DNA of 11,629 nt from Limisphaerales bacterium (GTDB lineage: Bacteria > Verrucomicrobiota > Verrucomicrobiia > Limisphaerales > UBA11358), in contig DAIDJC010000083.1 of NCBI GenBank assembly GCA_027451565.1, positions 1 through 11,629 of the forward strand, written 5' to 3'. The translations under genes were made by a program, and so were the position numbers. Positions within the stretch are counted from its first letter, which is position 1. Each line of letters opens with the position of its first letter. Shown in pieces: positions 1 through 9,200 of this stretch. The notes under the pieces were generated by a model. That model worked only from the letters and a program-made list of their open reading frames with translations, had not been told where the DNA came from and did no database searches.

Positions 1-1063
1 GTTTGAGAGGGTGTTGTTCATGTTGGGTGTGGGCTGCGGATGGACTGTCCCAGGGTTTCTGGGCGAGTGAAGAGGTGGCCCAATTCTCGATACGGGCAAT
101 CAGGTTGGGATTGGCGAGCCAATGGGCAGCCAGGGCCAGGCGTCGCTGCGGATGGTTGGCGGGCCGCAATCCTTGGAGATGCCAAATGGAGCGGGGTAGT
201 TGATGGTTCGCATGAGCATCCCGCTCGCGCCACCAGGCATCCCAGGTTTTTCGGACGTAGAGATTTGAGGTCGGCCGGTTTTGGGTTAACTCTGGCGGTA
301 ATAACCCGCTTAAACCAAGGAGGCGCGCTTGATATTCCCAGACGGCGGAGAGGTGGTGATCCCATGCCGGGCGAGTTTCAGCGAGGCGCTGCATGGGCCA
401 GGCATTATGCTTATAACCCAGTGCACGAAATAAAAACTCCCAAAAAGCTGTTTCCCAACCGGCCTGGCGGGACCGGGCCAGGATGGCTTGGGCTCGATTT
501 TGGAAACGGGTAAGGGACGCGGCTTCGAGGAGGGCTGAGATTTGTTCCTGGGAAAGTCCGCGCAAGGGGGCTGAGCATTGTCCCTGAAAGACCTCGGGCA
601 GGCCGACACGCATATCGAGGGTGGCGGCCAGTTCAGCCAGCGGGCAATCCAGGACATCGGCAAGAGAGAGGATGGGCAGGGTGGTGGATATTTTTCCTGG
701 CGGCTCCCAAACCACTTGCAGACGCACATTTTCGAACGCCAGGTTTTGATCATGCCCATGCGCTCGCCAGCCGGCCGCCTGCAAATCAATTTCCACATCC
801 CCAAACACGGGCGGATCATCCTGCCACTGGAGAACAGCCTTGCGGAAATCCGGCCCCCCTTCCCGGCTGATAAAGCCCGGGTGCAGCACACGCAGTCTGC
901 GCCCATCCAGGGTGGTGAGACGGTCACGGGAAAGACGTTGCTGCTGCCAGATGGCCTGGAGCAGTTTCTCCGGGGGCGCCTTGCCGCCATCACTCATTTG
1001 GTCAGGCAGCCTCAATCGCTGTCGCCAGGCTGAATAAAACTCATATAGTTGAGATTGCACCAC
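1..1063 (-). CDS. DUF2851 family protein, partial (3' end beyond left edge)
   Basis: The minus-strand frame is open from an upstream in-frame stop (TGA, complement of 1121-1123) to the window edge, giving about 354 residues. The translation has the DUF2851 hallmarks. Near the N-terminus there is a Tyr/Trp-rich stretch and IWQQQRL (38-44), then LHPGF and GGPDF (60-73), GDVEIDL (88-94) and GWRAHGHD (98-105), followed by a helical Arg/Trp-rich part. Family members are usually a little over 400 residues, so the C-terminus is missing. The biochemical role of the family is unknown. Start choice: tandem GTG codons (1061-1063 and 1058-1060) keep the YEFYSAWR stretch. An ATG at 995-997 is the alternative and would lose 22 residues. 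No good ribosome binding site precedes the GTG codons. The gene is divergent from the ABC operon, and no shared function can be claimed. Other ORFs in this interval, on both strands, are shadows of this gene. Confidence 0.85.
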   Translation of the reverse strand, partial: MVQSQLYEFYSAWRQRLRLPDQMSDGGKAPPEKLLQAIWQQQRLSRDRLTTLDGRRLRVLHPGFISREGGPDFRKAVLQWQDDPPVFGDVEIDLQAAGWRAHGHDQNLAFENVRLQVVWEPPGKISTTLPILSLADVLDCPLAELAATLDMRVGLPEVFQGQCSAPLRGLSQEQISALLEAASLTRFQNRAQAILARSRQAGWETAFWEFLFRALGYKHNAWPMQRLAETRPAWDHHLSAVWEYQARLLGLSGLLPPELTQNRPTSNLYVRKTWDAWWRERDAHANHQLPRSIWHLQGLRPANHPQRRLALAAHWLANPNLIARIENWATSSLAQKPWDSPSAAHTQHEQHPLK

Positions 1064-1227
1064 CGGATTTTTTGATGGAACGGGACTTGTGTCAAGCTGG
1101 CCGGTTGCGCAGACGGGTTGTCAACCTGCCGGGAATGGGAATGAATGCCGCAGCCAGGGCAAGGGCGCGATGGGAAATTTTATTCGCCAGACCCCGTGGA
1201 ATTTGCGTATATTCCCTGGAAGGGAAA
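1064..1227. promoter_or_regulatory. Divergent intergenic region with possible minus-strand promoter and small palindrome
   Basis: This 164-base gap separates two divergent genes, so promoters in both directions are expected. On the minus strand a perfect TTGACA (complement of 1090-1095) lies 17 bases from AAAAAT (complement of 1067-1072). This would start transcription around 1060, right at the GTG codons of the DUF2851 gene, implying either a leaderless transcript or use of the ATG at 995-997. A second TTGACA (complement of 1119-1124) sits inside an 11-base palindrome, GGTTGTCAACC (1116-1126), with a single central base, a possible operator. For the plus strand a TATATT (1208-1213) lies just upstream of the ABC gene, but no convincing -35 box is present at the right distance. 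No sigma-54 type -24/-12 element was seen. Promoter calls here are by eye and weak. Confidence 0.3.
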
Positions 1228-2190
1228 ATGGACGGCACGCACATGATCGAGGTCAACCACCTGACCAAGCGTTACGGCGGCAGGACTGCGGTAAATGACA
1301 TTTCATTTACAGTGGCCCGGGGGGAGATTGTGGGTTTGCTGGGGCCAAACGGGGCGGGTAAAAGCACCACCATGCGCATGCTTTCGGGTTTTCTCCCGGG
1401 AACAAGTGGCAGCGTGCGCATTGGCGGGTTTGATGTCGCCCACGAGGCGGACGACGTGCGACGAAGGATTGGTTACATGCCCGAGAACAATCCTTTGCAC
1501 CCTGAGATGCGGGTGCGCGAATACCTGAAATTCCGGGCCAGGCTCAAGGGGTTGGGCTGGTGTGAATCCCGGAGGCGAGTGCAGGTTGTGATCGAGCAAT
1601 GCGGTTTGGGAGACGTTTGCAGCAGGGTGATTGGCCAGTTGTCAAAAGGCTATAAGCAAAGGGTGGGACTGGCGGATGCCCTGGTGCATGAGCCGGAACT
1701 GATCATTCTGGATGAACCAACCATAGGTTTGGATCCACAACAAATTCGTTCGGTGCGGGCATTGATCAAAAATCTGGCCGGACACCACACCGTTTTGATA
1801 TCCACGCACATTTTGCCGGAGGTGGAAATGATGTGCGGGCGGGTTTTAATCATGTTTGGCGGAAAGGTCCTGGCCTCGGACACGCCTGAGAATTTGCAGA
1901 GGCGCATGTCTGGCGGCAGCCAGGTCATTGCAGAAATAGCAGCCCCAGAACCGGATTTGCGCCAGGCCCTGGATCAATTAATGGAGGTGGAGCGCTGGGA
2001 TGTTTCACCAGCGGACGGGGCGTTTTTTCGATGCGCCTTGACGGGTTTGAACGGAAGCGACCTGCGCCCGGCGATTTATCAACTGGCTTGGCGGCAGGGT
2101 TGGATGCTGCGGGAACTGACACGAAGCCGGTATTCGCTCGAGGATATCTACGTGCAAGTGACCCAGCCTGGGACGGAGGATCTGGAATGA
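1228..2190 (+). CDS. ABC-2 type transporter ATP-binding protein (GldA-like)
   Basis: This is a 320-residue cytoplasmic ATPase that would drive the permease encoded next. Visible motifs are the Walker A GPNGAGKS (39-46), the signature LSKGYKQR (138-145), the Walker B LIILDE (158-163) followed by PTIGLDP, and the switch histidine in STHILPE (H194). The Q-loop position reads MPENNPL (84-90), with Glu in place of the usual Gln, as is common in the GldA/ABC-2 subfamily. Residues beyond about 220 form the C-terminal extension usual for this type. Start choice: ATG 1228 follows GGAAGGG (1218-1224). ATG 1243 is possible. The frame extends up to 1072, but that part looks non-coding. The stop overlaps the next ATG (ATGA), which implies translational coupling. 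It resembles GldA of the Bacteroidetes gliding system, but the same subfamily is widespread in non-gliding bacteria, so the substrate is unknown. Confidence 0.93.
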   Translation: MDGTHMIEVNHLTKRYGGRTAVNDISFTVARGEIVGLLGPNGAGKSTTMRMLSGFLPGTSGSVRIGGFDVAHEADDVRRRIGYMPENNPLHPEMRVREYLKFRARLKGLGWCESRRRVQVVIEQCGLGDVCSRVIGQLSKGYKQRVGLADALVHEPELIILDEPTIGLDPQQIRSVRALIKNLAGHHTVLISTHILPEVEMMCGRVLIMFGGKVLASDTPENLQRRMSGGSQVIAEIAAPEPDLRQALDQLMEVERWDVSPADGAFFRCALTGLNGSDLRPAIYQLAWRQGWMLRELTRSRYSLEDIYVQVTQPGTEDLE

Positions 2191-2939
2191 GGGTGTTCTG
2201 GACACTTTTGAGGCGGGAACTGGCCAGCTTTTTTTTGTCTTTTCAAGGTTACGTGATCATTGCTGCCATGACCTTGCTGGTGGGATTGAGCTTTGTGGTG
2301 CTGGTTGCCGGGGTGGGCAATGACCCCTTCACCGAGCCGGTCACGGAGATGTTTTACAGCACATTCTATTTCTGGCTCATTCTGCTGCTCGGAACGCCGG
2401 TCATCACCATGCGCCTGTTTGCTCATGAAAAGGCGACTGGCACGTTCGAGACACTCATGACCACGCCGGTGGGGGATTTGCAGGTGGTGGCGGCAAAATT
2501 CACGGCGGCCTTGTCGTTTTACATGGTTTCATGGCTGCCGCTCATGGGCTGCCTGCTGGTGGTGAGGCATTTTACCAGTCAGACCGCCGCCTTGGACCCG
2601 GGGACCGTGGGGGGCGTGTACCTGGGCATCCTGCTGCTCGGCGCAGTATTCATTTCCCTGGGGTGCCTGGCGTCGGCCATGTCCCAAACCCAGGTCATGT
2701 CCGCGATCATCAGTTTTGTGCTGGGCGTGAGTCTTTTTTCGCTGGCTTTCCTGGCCAAATCAACGCCGGTGAATGACCACTGGCAGACCCAGGCCATCTC
2801 AACCTTCAACCTGTTTGACCAGATGCATGATTTTGCCAGGGGCGCGGTGGACTCGCGGGCGGTGGTGTTTTCGCTTTCCACCACTTTTTTCTTTTTGTTT
2901 TTAAATTTGCGCGTGCTGGAAAGCCGCCGCTGGAAATGA
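2187..2939 (+). CDS. ABC-2 type transporter permease (GldF-like)
   Basis: This 250-residue inner-membrane protein is the membrane partner of the upstream ATPase. Six hydrophobic segments can be placed at roughly 21-43, 58-76, 101-126, 141-164, 170-190 and 224-244. The N-terminal LLRRELASFF and the loop after helix two, MRLFAHEKATGTFETL followed by MTTPV (75-95), are typical of ABC-2/GldF permeases, where this charged helix is thought to couple to the ATPase. The length matches GldF-like proteins of about 240-260 residues. The start ATG overlaps the stop of the ATPase gene, and the downstream GldG-like gene begins two bases after the TGA. Codons 14-17 contain a run of eight T, but the frame stays intact. 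Substrate specificity cannot be read from the sequence. Confidence 0.92.
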   Translation: MRVFWTLLRRELASFFLSFQGYVIIAAMTLLVGLSFVVLVAGVGNDPFTEPVTEMFYSTFYFWLILLLGTPVITMRLFAHEKATGTFETLMTTPVGDLQVVAAKFTAALSFYMVSWLPLMGCLLVVRHFTSQTAALDPGTVGGVYLGILLLGAVFISLGCLASAMSQTQVMSAIISFVLGVSLFSLAFLAKSTPVNDHWQTQAISTFNLFDQMHDFARGAVDSRAVVFSLSTTFFFLFLNLRVLESRRWK

Positions 2940-2940
2940 C

Positions 2941-4446
2941 ATGAGCCGCCCCCCAGGTCCCCCCAGCTTCGCCCGCATCCAACGGTGGAAGACCGGCTTG
3001 GACAGGATGGTGCGTTGCCTGATCGTCCTGGCCACTGTGATCATGGTCAATGTCTTTGCCAGCCGGTATTACCATCGTTTTTACCTCAGTTCACAGACCC
3101 ACGTCGCCCTCTCCTCCCGCTCTCTGGCCATTGCAAATTCCATCACCAATCAGGTGACCGTGACCCTTTACTATGACACCCAGGATTCGGCCAATTTTTA
3201 TTCCACGCTGTATGCGCTTGCCTGTGAATATCATGAAGCCAACCCCAATATCACCGTTCGCACGGTGGATTATGAGCGGGACCCAGGCGAAGCGGAGAAG
3301 GTGAAGAAAGAATTTGATTTGCCCGGAACCCCGGAAAGCCCCAATGCCCCTCCGAACAAGGACTTGGTCATTTTTTCAAGCGGCAAACAGCATGATTACG
3401 TTCCCGGCGAGGCGATTGTAAAATATCGCCTGGAACGAACCGCCCCCGATGATCCGGGCCAGAAAGAGCTGCAGTTTCGCAAAAAACCCGTTGCCTTCAA
3501 TGGAGAGGTCATGTTCACCTCCAAATTGCTGGCCATGGCCCATGTCCAGCCTTTGCGGGCCTATTATGTTCAGGGGCATGGAGAGGCCTCGCTGTCTGAC
3601 ACCACAGAACCCGGATATGCCAAATTCGGGCTGGCCCTGGCCCAAAATGACCTACAAGTGACAAATCTGGAGCTGCTGGGCAGTGGGGATGTGCCCATGG
3701 ATTGCGCCCTGCTGATCATTGCCGCACCGATACGGGCGCTGGATCCGACCGAGCTTCAAAAAATTGATCGTTACCTTGGCCAGGGTGGCAAGTTGCTGGT
3801 GCTTCTCAATTATGAATCCTTGAATGTCTCGATTGGATTGGAGCCCATACTGCAACAGTGGGGCATTAATGCAGTGCCTGGATATGTCAAGGACCCGGAT
3901 AATTCAATCGGGGACCAAGTGGTGGTGGTGCGTGATTTTAATCCCAAAAGTTTTGTCAATCCGCTCACGCAACTTGCCTTGGAAATGGTTTTACCCCGGC
4001 CAATCGCTGCGGTCAATTGGGCCACGCCACCCGCCAATCCGCCGCAAGTGGATGAGCTGGCTTTTTCAAGCGGCCAATCCACCCTGGCGGGTGATCCCTC
4101 CGCCACCCGGCGCCCTTATCCCTTGATCGCTGCCTCGCAAGCCAAGGTCGTGGCGGGTCGAACGCAGGTCCGTGGAATCACAAGGATCGTGGCGGTGGGC
4201 GATTCCGTGTTTTTGGACAACCAGATCATAGATGCCGCCGCCAACCGTGATTTTTTGAATTACGCGGTCAACTGGCTTTTGGATCGTGAAGAGCTGCTTT
4301 CTGGAATCAATCCCACGCCGGTGACGGAGTATCGGCTGGTTCTGACCCGCGCACAGGCCAGGCAGTTGGATTGGGCTTTGCTGGCAGGCCTTCCTGGCGG
4401 GGTGCTTTTTATTGGTTGGTTGGTTTGGCTGGTGCGAAGAAAATGA
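2941..4446 (+). CDS. GldG-like ABC transport auxiliary protein
   Basis: This 501-residue protein is anchored at both ends. A hydrophobic segment at about 24-40 and a second at about 476-498, ending in Trp-Leu-Val-Arg-Arg-Lys, leave a large periplasmic domain between them. The early part (SRSLAIANSITNQVTVTLYYD, about 60-80, then YHEANPNITVRTVDYERDP) matches the GldG/ABC_transp_aux pattern, in which 'switched on' residues are followed by a thioredoxin-like fold. Around 252-291, CALLIIAAP followed by LQKIDRYLGQGGKLLVLLNY is the glutamine-amidotransferase-like segment seen in this family. No catalytic residues can be assigned, and these domains are generally regarded as non-enzymatic. It begins one base after the permease stop and ends in an ATGA overlap with the DUF4340 gene. 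Its role is inferred to be a periplasmic accessory of the ATPase/permease pair. Confidence 0.88.
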   Translation: MSRPPGPPSFARIQRWKTGLDRMVRCLIVLATVIMVNVFASRYYHRFYLSSQTHVALSSRSLAIANSITNQVTVTLYYDTQDSANFYSTLYALACEYHEANPNITVRTVDYERDPGEAEKVKKEFDLPGTPESPNAPPNKDLVIFSSGKQHDYVPGEAIVKYRLERTAPDDPGQKELQFRKKPVAFNGEVMFTSKLLAMAHVQPLRAYYVQGHGEASLSDTTEPGYAKFGLALAQNDLQVTNLELLGSGDVPMDCALLIIAAPIRALDPTELQKIDRYLGQGGKLLVLLNYESLNVSIGLEPILQQWGINAVPGYVKDPDNSIGDQVVVVRDFNPKSFVNPLTQLALEMVLPRPIAAVNWATPPANPPQVDELAFSSGQSTLAGDPSATRRPYPLIAASQAKVVAGRTQVRGITRIVAVGDSVFLDNQIIDAAANRDFLNYAVNWLLDREELLSGINPTPVTEYRLVLTRAQARQLDWALLAGLPGGVLFIGWLVWLVRRK

Positions 4447-6233
4447 AATCACACGCAACAGCATTCTGGTTTTTATTGGCGGCGATCCTTTTTTCCGCCC
4501 TTTGGCTGGACCACCACCATCGGGCTGGAAAAGTGGTCGAGCCTGCATTGCTGCCCGGATTCCAAGCCGATGCCGTGACGACAGTGGAAATCATTCCCGC
4601 CGGTTCCCAAGCCATCCAAGCCGGGCTGGATCAAGGCCAGTGGCGTCTCGAAAACCCGAGCGTGTATCCAGCCCAAAACCAAGCCATTGGATACCTGCTG
4701 AAACAACTGGGTGCCATCACGCCCGCCTCTCATTTGGCATCCGGGGAGATGCAGGACCCCGGGCATATGAACGCCACTTACGGCTTTGATCCCCCTCAAT
4801 TCACAATAAAACTTGAGTCAGGTTCCCAACAATGGCGTTTGATGGTCGGTAACCGAACGGCGCCGGGGGATCAGGTTTTTGTGCAGGTGGAAGGGTTGCC
4901 AGGGGTCTTTGTGACAGATGCAGCCTGGCTTCAGGCCCTGCCGACCCGCGAGGAGGAGTGGCGGGATACCTCTTTGCTTCGGGACCAGGCAGAGTTTGAT
5001 GTTTTGGATATCACCAATGGGGTGAAAGCAATGGAATTGAGGCATGACCCGGAAAGCCACTTGTGGAGAATGACCCGTCCGTTGGAGGCCCGGGCCGATA
5101 ATGAGGAGATCACCACCGCACTGGAAAAACTGCGTTCCACGCAGGTCACCTCCTTTGTGAAGGACGGATCCGGGGCGGATCCTTCCGTTTACGGGTTGAA
5201 TCCGCCAAGTCTAAGCATCCGATTGTTTCGTGGCACACAGGAGCCGGACGGGATGGACTTGGGCAGCCCCGTTCCGGGCACGAATGGGTTGGTTTATGTA
5301 AAACGAGCGCGCTATGACCAGGTGGCCACTGTGCCGGAGGCGGCCTTTGCCACGTGGCGGGGTGCGGTCAATGATTTCAGGGACCCTTATCTGATGGAAA
5401 TCACAAGGCCTGTCAAAGAAATCCATGTTGCAGGGGCCTCTCCATTCACACTTCAGCTTGCCGGGTCGAATGCCTGGCGGATGGCTGGCCAAAACCTGTC
5501 TGTGGATCCGGACACGGTGGGGGATTTCCTGAAAATCCTGGCCGGGCTGAGAATAAAGGCCTTTGTAAAAGACAACAACACAGCCACGGATTTAAAGGGT
5601 TTTGGATTGGATGATGATTCGGCCACCAATCAAATTGCCATCGTTTGCAGGGGCGCTGGCACCAACGAGGATACAACGCGAATTTTCTTTGGCCAGGTGG
5701 AGTCCAACGCAGTCTATGTGCGACGAAGCGATGAAACCTCAGTTTATTCAATTGCCTTGGATGATTACAACCAGGCGCGACTCTACGAGAGTCCCTGGTT
5801 TTTCCGCGACCGCAGGATTTGGGATTTTTCAGAGACCAACGTGGACCGAATCACCTTGGAACAGAACGGAAAAACCCGGGTCTTGATAAGGGACGGGGTG
5901 AATGACTGGTCTTTGGCCCCCGGATCACAGGGCATCATCAACCCACCGGCCTTGGAGGAAGTGGCACACCGGCTGGGTAAGTTAAAAGCCTGGGGCTGGA
6001 TGGGACGAAATATCCCGGAAAAGCAGGGGGGATTCATGCCGGGCAACCTGAAGATCACGGTTCAATTGAAGGATGGAACCAGGGACTCGGTTGCATTTGG
6101 CGCTGAATTGCCCCGGGCAAATACCGCGCTGGCCGCAGTGCAATTGGACCAGGATCGGTGGGTTTTTGTATTCCCGCCCGTAGTTTACCAATTTGTAGCC
6201 ACTTACTTGACCATCCCACCGACTGGACCTTGA
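4443..6233 (+). CDS. DUF4340 domain protein with four tandem modules
   Basis: This 596-residue protein has an N-terminal signal anchor (residues about 6-20, AFWFLLAAILFSALWL) and is otherwise predicted to be periplasmic. The rest is built from four similar modules. In each, a short V-x-x-I strand leads to a W-R/S-L/M motif (W67, W208, W345, W489), then a helix with a Leu-x-x-Leu pattern. In modules one to three this is followed by a YGL/FGL/YGF element (Y113, Y250, F387) and a closing W-R-D or F-R-D (about 173, 311, 453). The spacing of the tryptophans is 141, 137 and 144 residues. DUF4340 proteins regularly lie next to GldG-like genes, and their biochemical role is unknown. The start is set by the ATGA overlap with the previous gene. 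The ORF extends further upstream (to 4371), but that part lies inside the GldG-like gene. The following gene starts one base after the TGA. Confidence 0.88.
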   Translation: MKSHATAFWFLLAAILFSALWLDHHHRAGKVVEPALLPGFQADAVTTVEIIPAGSQAIQAGLDQGQWRLENPSVYPAQNQAIGYLLKQLGAITPASHLASGEMQDPGHMNATYGFDPPQFTIKLESGSQQWRLMVGNRTAPGDQVFVQVEGLPGVFVTDAAWLQALPTREEEWRDTSLLRDQAEFDVLDITNGVKAMELRHDPESHLWRMTRPLEARADNEEITTALEKLRSTQVTSFVKDGSGADPSVYGLNPPSLSIRLFRGTQEPDGMDLGSPVPGTNGLVYVKRARYDQVATVPEAAFATWRGAVNDFRDPYLMEITRPVKEIHVAGASPFTLQLAGSNAWRMAGQNLSVDPDTVGDFLKILAGLRIKAFVKDNNTATDLKGFGLDDDSATNQIAIVCRGAGTNEDTTRIFFGQVESNAVYVRRSDETSVYSIALDDYNQARLYESPWFFRDRRIWDFSETNVDRITLEQNGKTRVLIRDGVNDWSLAPGSQGIINPPALEEVAHRLGKLKAWGWMGRNIPEKQGGFMPGNLKITVQLKDGTRDSVAFGAELPRANTALAAVQLDQDRWVFVFPPVVYQFVATYLTIPPTGP

Positions 6234-6234
6234 T

Positions 6235-9200
6235 ATGGCGGGTTTTTGGGGCCATTGTCGGCGGACTTTCCGGTGGTGCCGGGTTGCGGCTTGGCTCATG
6301 TTGCTGGTGGTGTTGGCGGTGTTTCTCTGGTTTAACAAGGAAGGATTGCCTGATGGCTTGAAAACCAAGCTTTTGGATGCCATGAAACAGAGAGGGGTGA
6401 CCTTGGAGTTTCAACGCCTTCACCTCAGCCCTCTTCGTGGGTTGGTGGCTGATGAGGTCCAGTTGGGTGGTTCCAATGCCATGACTGCGGTGCGTTTTCG
6501 TGCCCGGCAAGTCCAGCTCAGGCTGGATTACCCGGCGTTGCTTCATGGCCGGTGGTTGCTGGACGGTTTAAGGGTCCGGGACGGCACCTTGACACTGCAA
6601 GCGAGCGCCACAGAATTTTTGGCAGTCACCAATCTGCAATCAAGCTGGAGGTTTGAATCCCAGGATACCTGGGTGGTGGACCAATTTGAGGCGGAATTCG
6701 AAGGCTTGCGGGTGAATCTTTCAGGGCAGTTGATCCATGCGCCCGAGGTTGCCAATTGGGCCATTAACTCAGGCACCAGGCTGAACCTTCCGCACCCGTC
6801 TGCTTCCCCGAACCGCAGCAACCTTGGTCCCTTCATCGGCCAGCTCATTCGCGCCCGTCAAGACATGACTTGGGTGGGGCATCCCACGCTGGCTTTGTTT
6901 TTGGATGGGGACGCCCGGAATATCCATTCCATTTCCCTGAGGTGGGAAGCCCGGCTGGAGGAACTCGAAACCCCCTGGTTTATGGCACGCTCCATCCAAG
7001 CTGCAGGTTTGTTGCAAGCACCTGCCAACGCCAGCTTATCCAGCAATGCAGATTTGGGGTTTTGGACCAACTTGGAGCCTTTTTCCCTGGAATGCTCCCT
7101 CCACGTGAATGATTTTCAAATGGATGGTCTGGACCTCGACAGCCTTGATATGGGCGGGGACTGGATGGCCCCGGCTGTTTACATCAAAAAATGCCGGGCT
7201 CAAATGGCCGGTGGCAGTGTGGATGGAACGGCTCTTCTGGACATTCGCAATCGCTCCCTATCCTTTACAAACGATTCGAGCTTTGACCCGCACCTGCTTT
7301 CCAGATGGTTGCCAGCCGGTTTGCGCGTCGAGTTGGGCAACTGGCTCTGGACACGCCCGCCTGAGCTTCACGCTTCAGGCCATTCCTTGCTGCCACCCTG
7401 GACGAATGCGCCCGCTTCCTGGCCGCAGTGGGTGGCTGCCAATGCCAGCGTAACCGGACAGGTCTCATTCACAAATGCCGTCGTCAATGGACTGCTGGTG
7501 GATTGGTTTCAGGGACATTTTGATTACATGCATGATCACTGGAACTGGAACGCCTTCCATTTCAAGCAGGGATTGACTCAACTGGAATTTGCAGGCGAGG
7601 CGGATGAGGCCACTCACCAATTGGCGGGCGCCTTGCATGGCACGGTGGACCTGGCTTCGGTGCGTCCCTTTTTCAACCAGACAGATGACAGCCGGTTTCT
7701 CCAATCTTTTCACCTGAACCAGCCTGCGGGAATAGAACTGGAAGTGGCGGGTCAGGACACCAACTGGACAGGCTTGCAAGTTCGTGGAACAGCCAGCCTG
7801 ACCAACGCAATCGTGGATGGCGCGCCTGGACAATATCTGCGCCTGGACCGGGTCCAATCCTCATTTGAATGGTCCAACCGATGCTTGACGCTGCCGGATT
7901 TCATGGTGAGGCAGGGACACACTCGTCTCTCGGGCGGCGTTTCTGGAAACCTCCTGGATGGCGAAATGAACCTGCGTGTCGAGGGTGATTTTGACCCTGA
8001 AACCCTTCAACCCCTGTTGCCAACCGATCAGGCACGAATGGGGCTGGCGCTGATTCACCTGGAAAATCCCATGGCCTTTCGTGTGTCCGTTTGCGGCAAC
8101 TGGCGCAATTTGGAGAGCCTGACGGCCACCGGTAATCTGGCCTGCACCAATTTTTCCATTCGCGGACAGGCCGCGGACGAGGTGACCGGCAATTTCATGT
8201 ACACCAACCGGGTGCTGAGGTTTTTTAATCCCCAATTAAGCCGGATGAACCACTCCCAGAACATCCGGGCAGACGCCGTGACCCTGGATTTCGCGCATGG
8301 GACCATTTTTTTTACCAACGGATTCAGCGCCGCAGACCCCATGTACGTGGTGCGGTGCATCGGACCAAAGACAACCGAATTGGTTGAACCCTATCATTTT
8401 CCAGGCCTCCCGACCGCCATGGTGAATGGTTCAGCACCAATGCGGGATGTCCAGGACCCGGACCCGATGAACGATGCGGATCTCACCTTTGTTGTCCTCA
8501 AACCCACGCCTTTCCAGTGGCAAAACCTCAAATCCAAGGGAGTCATGGGGATCATTCATTGGAAGGGGCAGCAGTTGATCCTGACCAACCTGGTTGGCGA
8601 GGTTTACGGCGGGAAAGGATGGGGCAATGCGCATTTTTATTTTGATCCCGGCCGGCCGGATGCCCGTTTCACTTCCATGGTGACAGTTACCAACGTGAGT
8701 TTGCATGAGTTGATTGCTGATGTTTCATCCCCCACCAACGCGCTTCAAGGGTTGTTGAGCGGCACCTGGAAAATAACCGATGGTGACACAGGGGATTGGC
8801 ACACTTGGAATGGCGGCGGCCATGCTGGTTTGCGCAACGGCCTTTTATGGAATATCCCCCTGTTTGGGCTGGCATCCGGTGCCCTGAACCGCGTTTCGCC
8901 AGGATTGGGAAACAGCCGGGCCACTGATGCCACCATGGATTATGTCATGCAGCACGGGGTGATTCACTCCGATCTTCTGGAGTTGCATACGCCCACCATG
9001 CGCCTTGAGTATTCGGGAACCGTGGATTTGGATGAACACGTAAATGCTCGCGTAACGGTCCTTTTGCTGCGCAATACCCCGGTAGTGGGGCCCTTGGTCA
9101 GCACCGCGCTTTGGCCCTTCAGTAAAATTTTTGAATGCCAGGTCGGCGGCACCTTGGAGAAACCCAAGGTTACCCCACTCTGGCTGCCATCCCCGGTGTC

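Noticed and set aside
310..1033. Sizeable ORFs on both strands (minus 310-993, plus 578-1033)
   Set aside because: The translations are low-complexity, rich in Pro, Arg, Cys and Ser, with no family pattern. They lie over the DUF2851 frame, which is continuous and recognisable.
1072..1227. Upstream extension of the ABC ATPase frame to ATG 1072
   Set aside because: The extra 52 residues precede the normal ABC N-terminus, are unlike the family and lack a ribosome binding site; ATG 1228 has one.
2229..2236. Run of eight T near the start of the permease gene, possible slippage site or terminator
   Set aside because: The frame is intact across it, it encodes Phe residues of the N-terminal region, and no stem precedes it.
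1228..6233. Gliding motility locus
   Set aside because: Only GldA/F/G-type components are present. None of the secretion or motor genes (GldK, GldL, GldM, GldN) or adhesins is in the window, and these ABC genes are common in non-gliding bacteria.
7636..7660. TGGCACGG resembling a sigma-54 -24 element
   Set aside because: There is no GC at the -12 spacing, and it lies inside the AsmA-like coding sequence. Similar TGGCAC strings at about 2439 and 8798 fail the same test.
8306..8313. Run of eight T in the AsmA-like gene, possible terminator
   Set aside because: There is no GC-rich hairpin upstream, and the reading frame continues for over 300 more codons.
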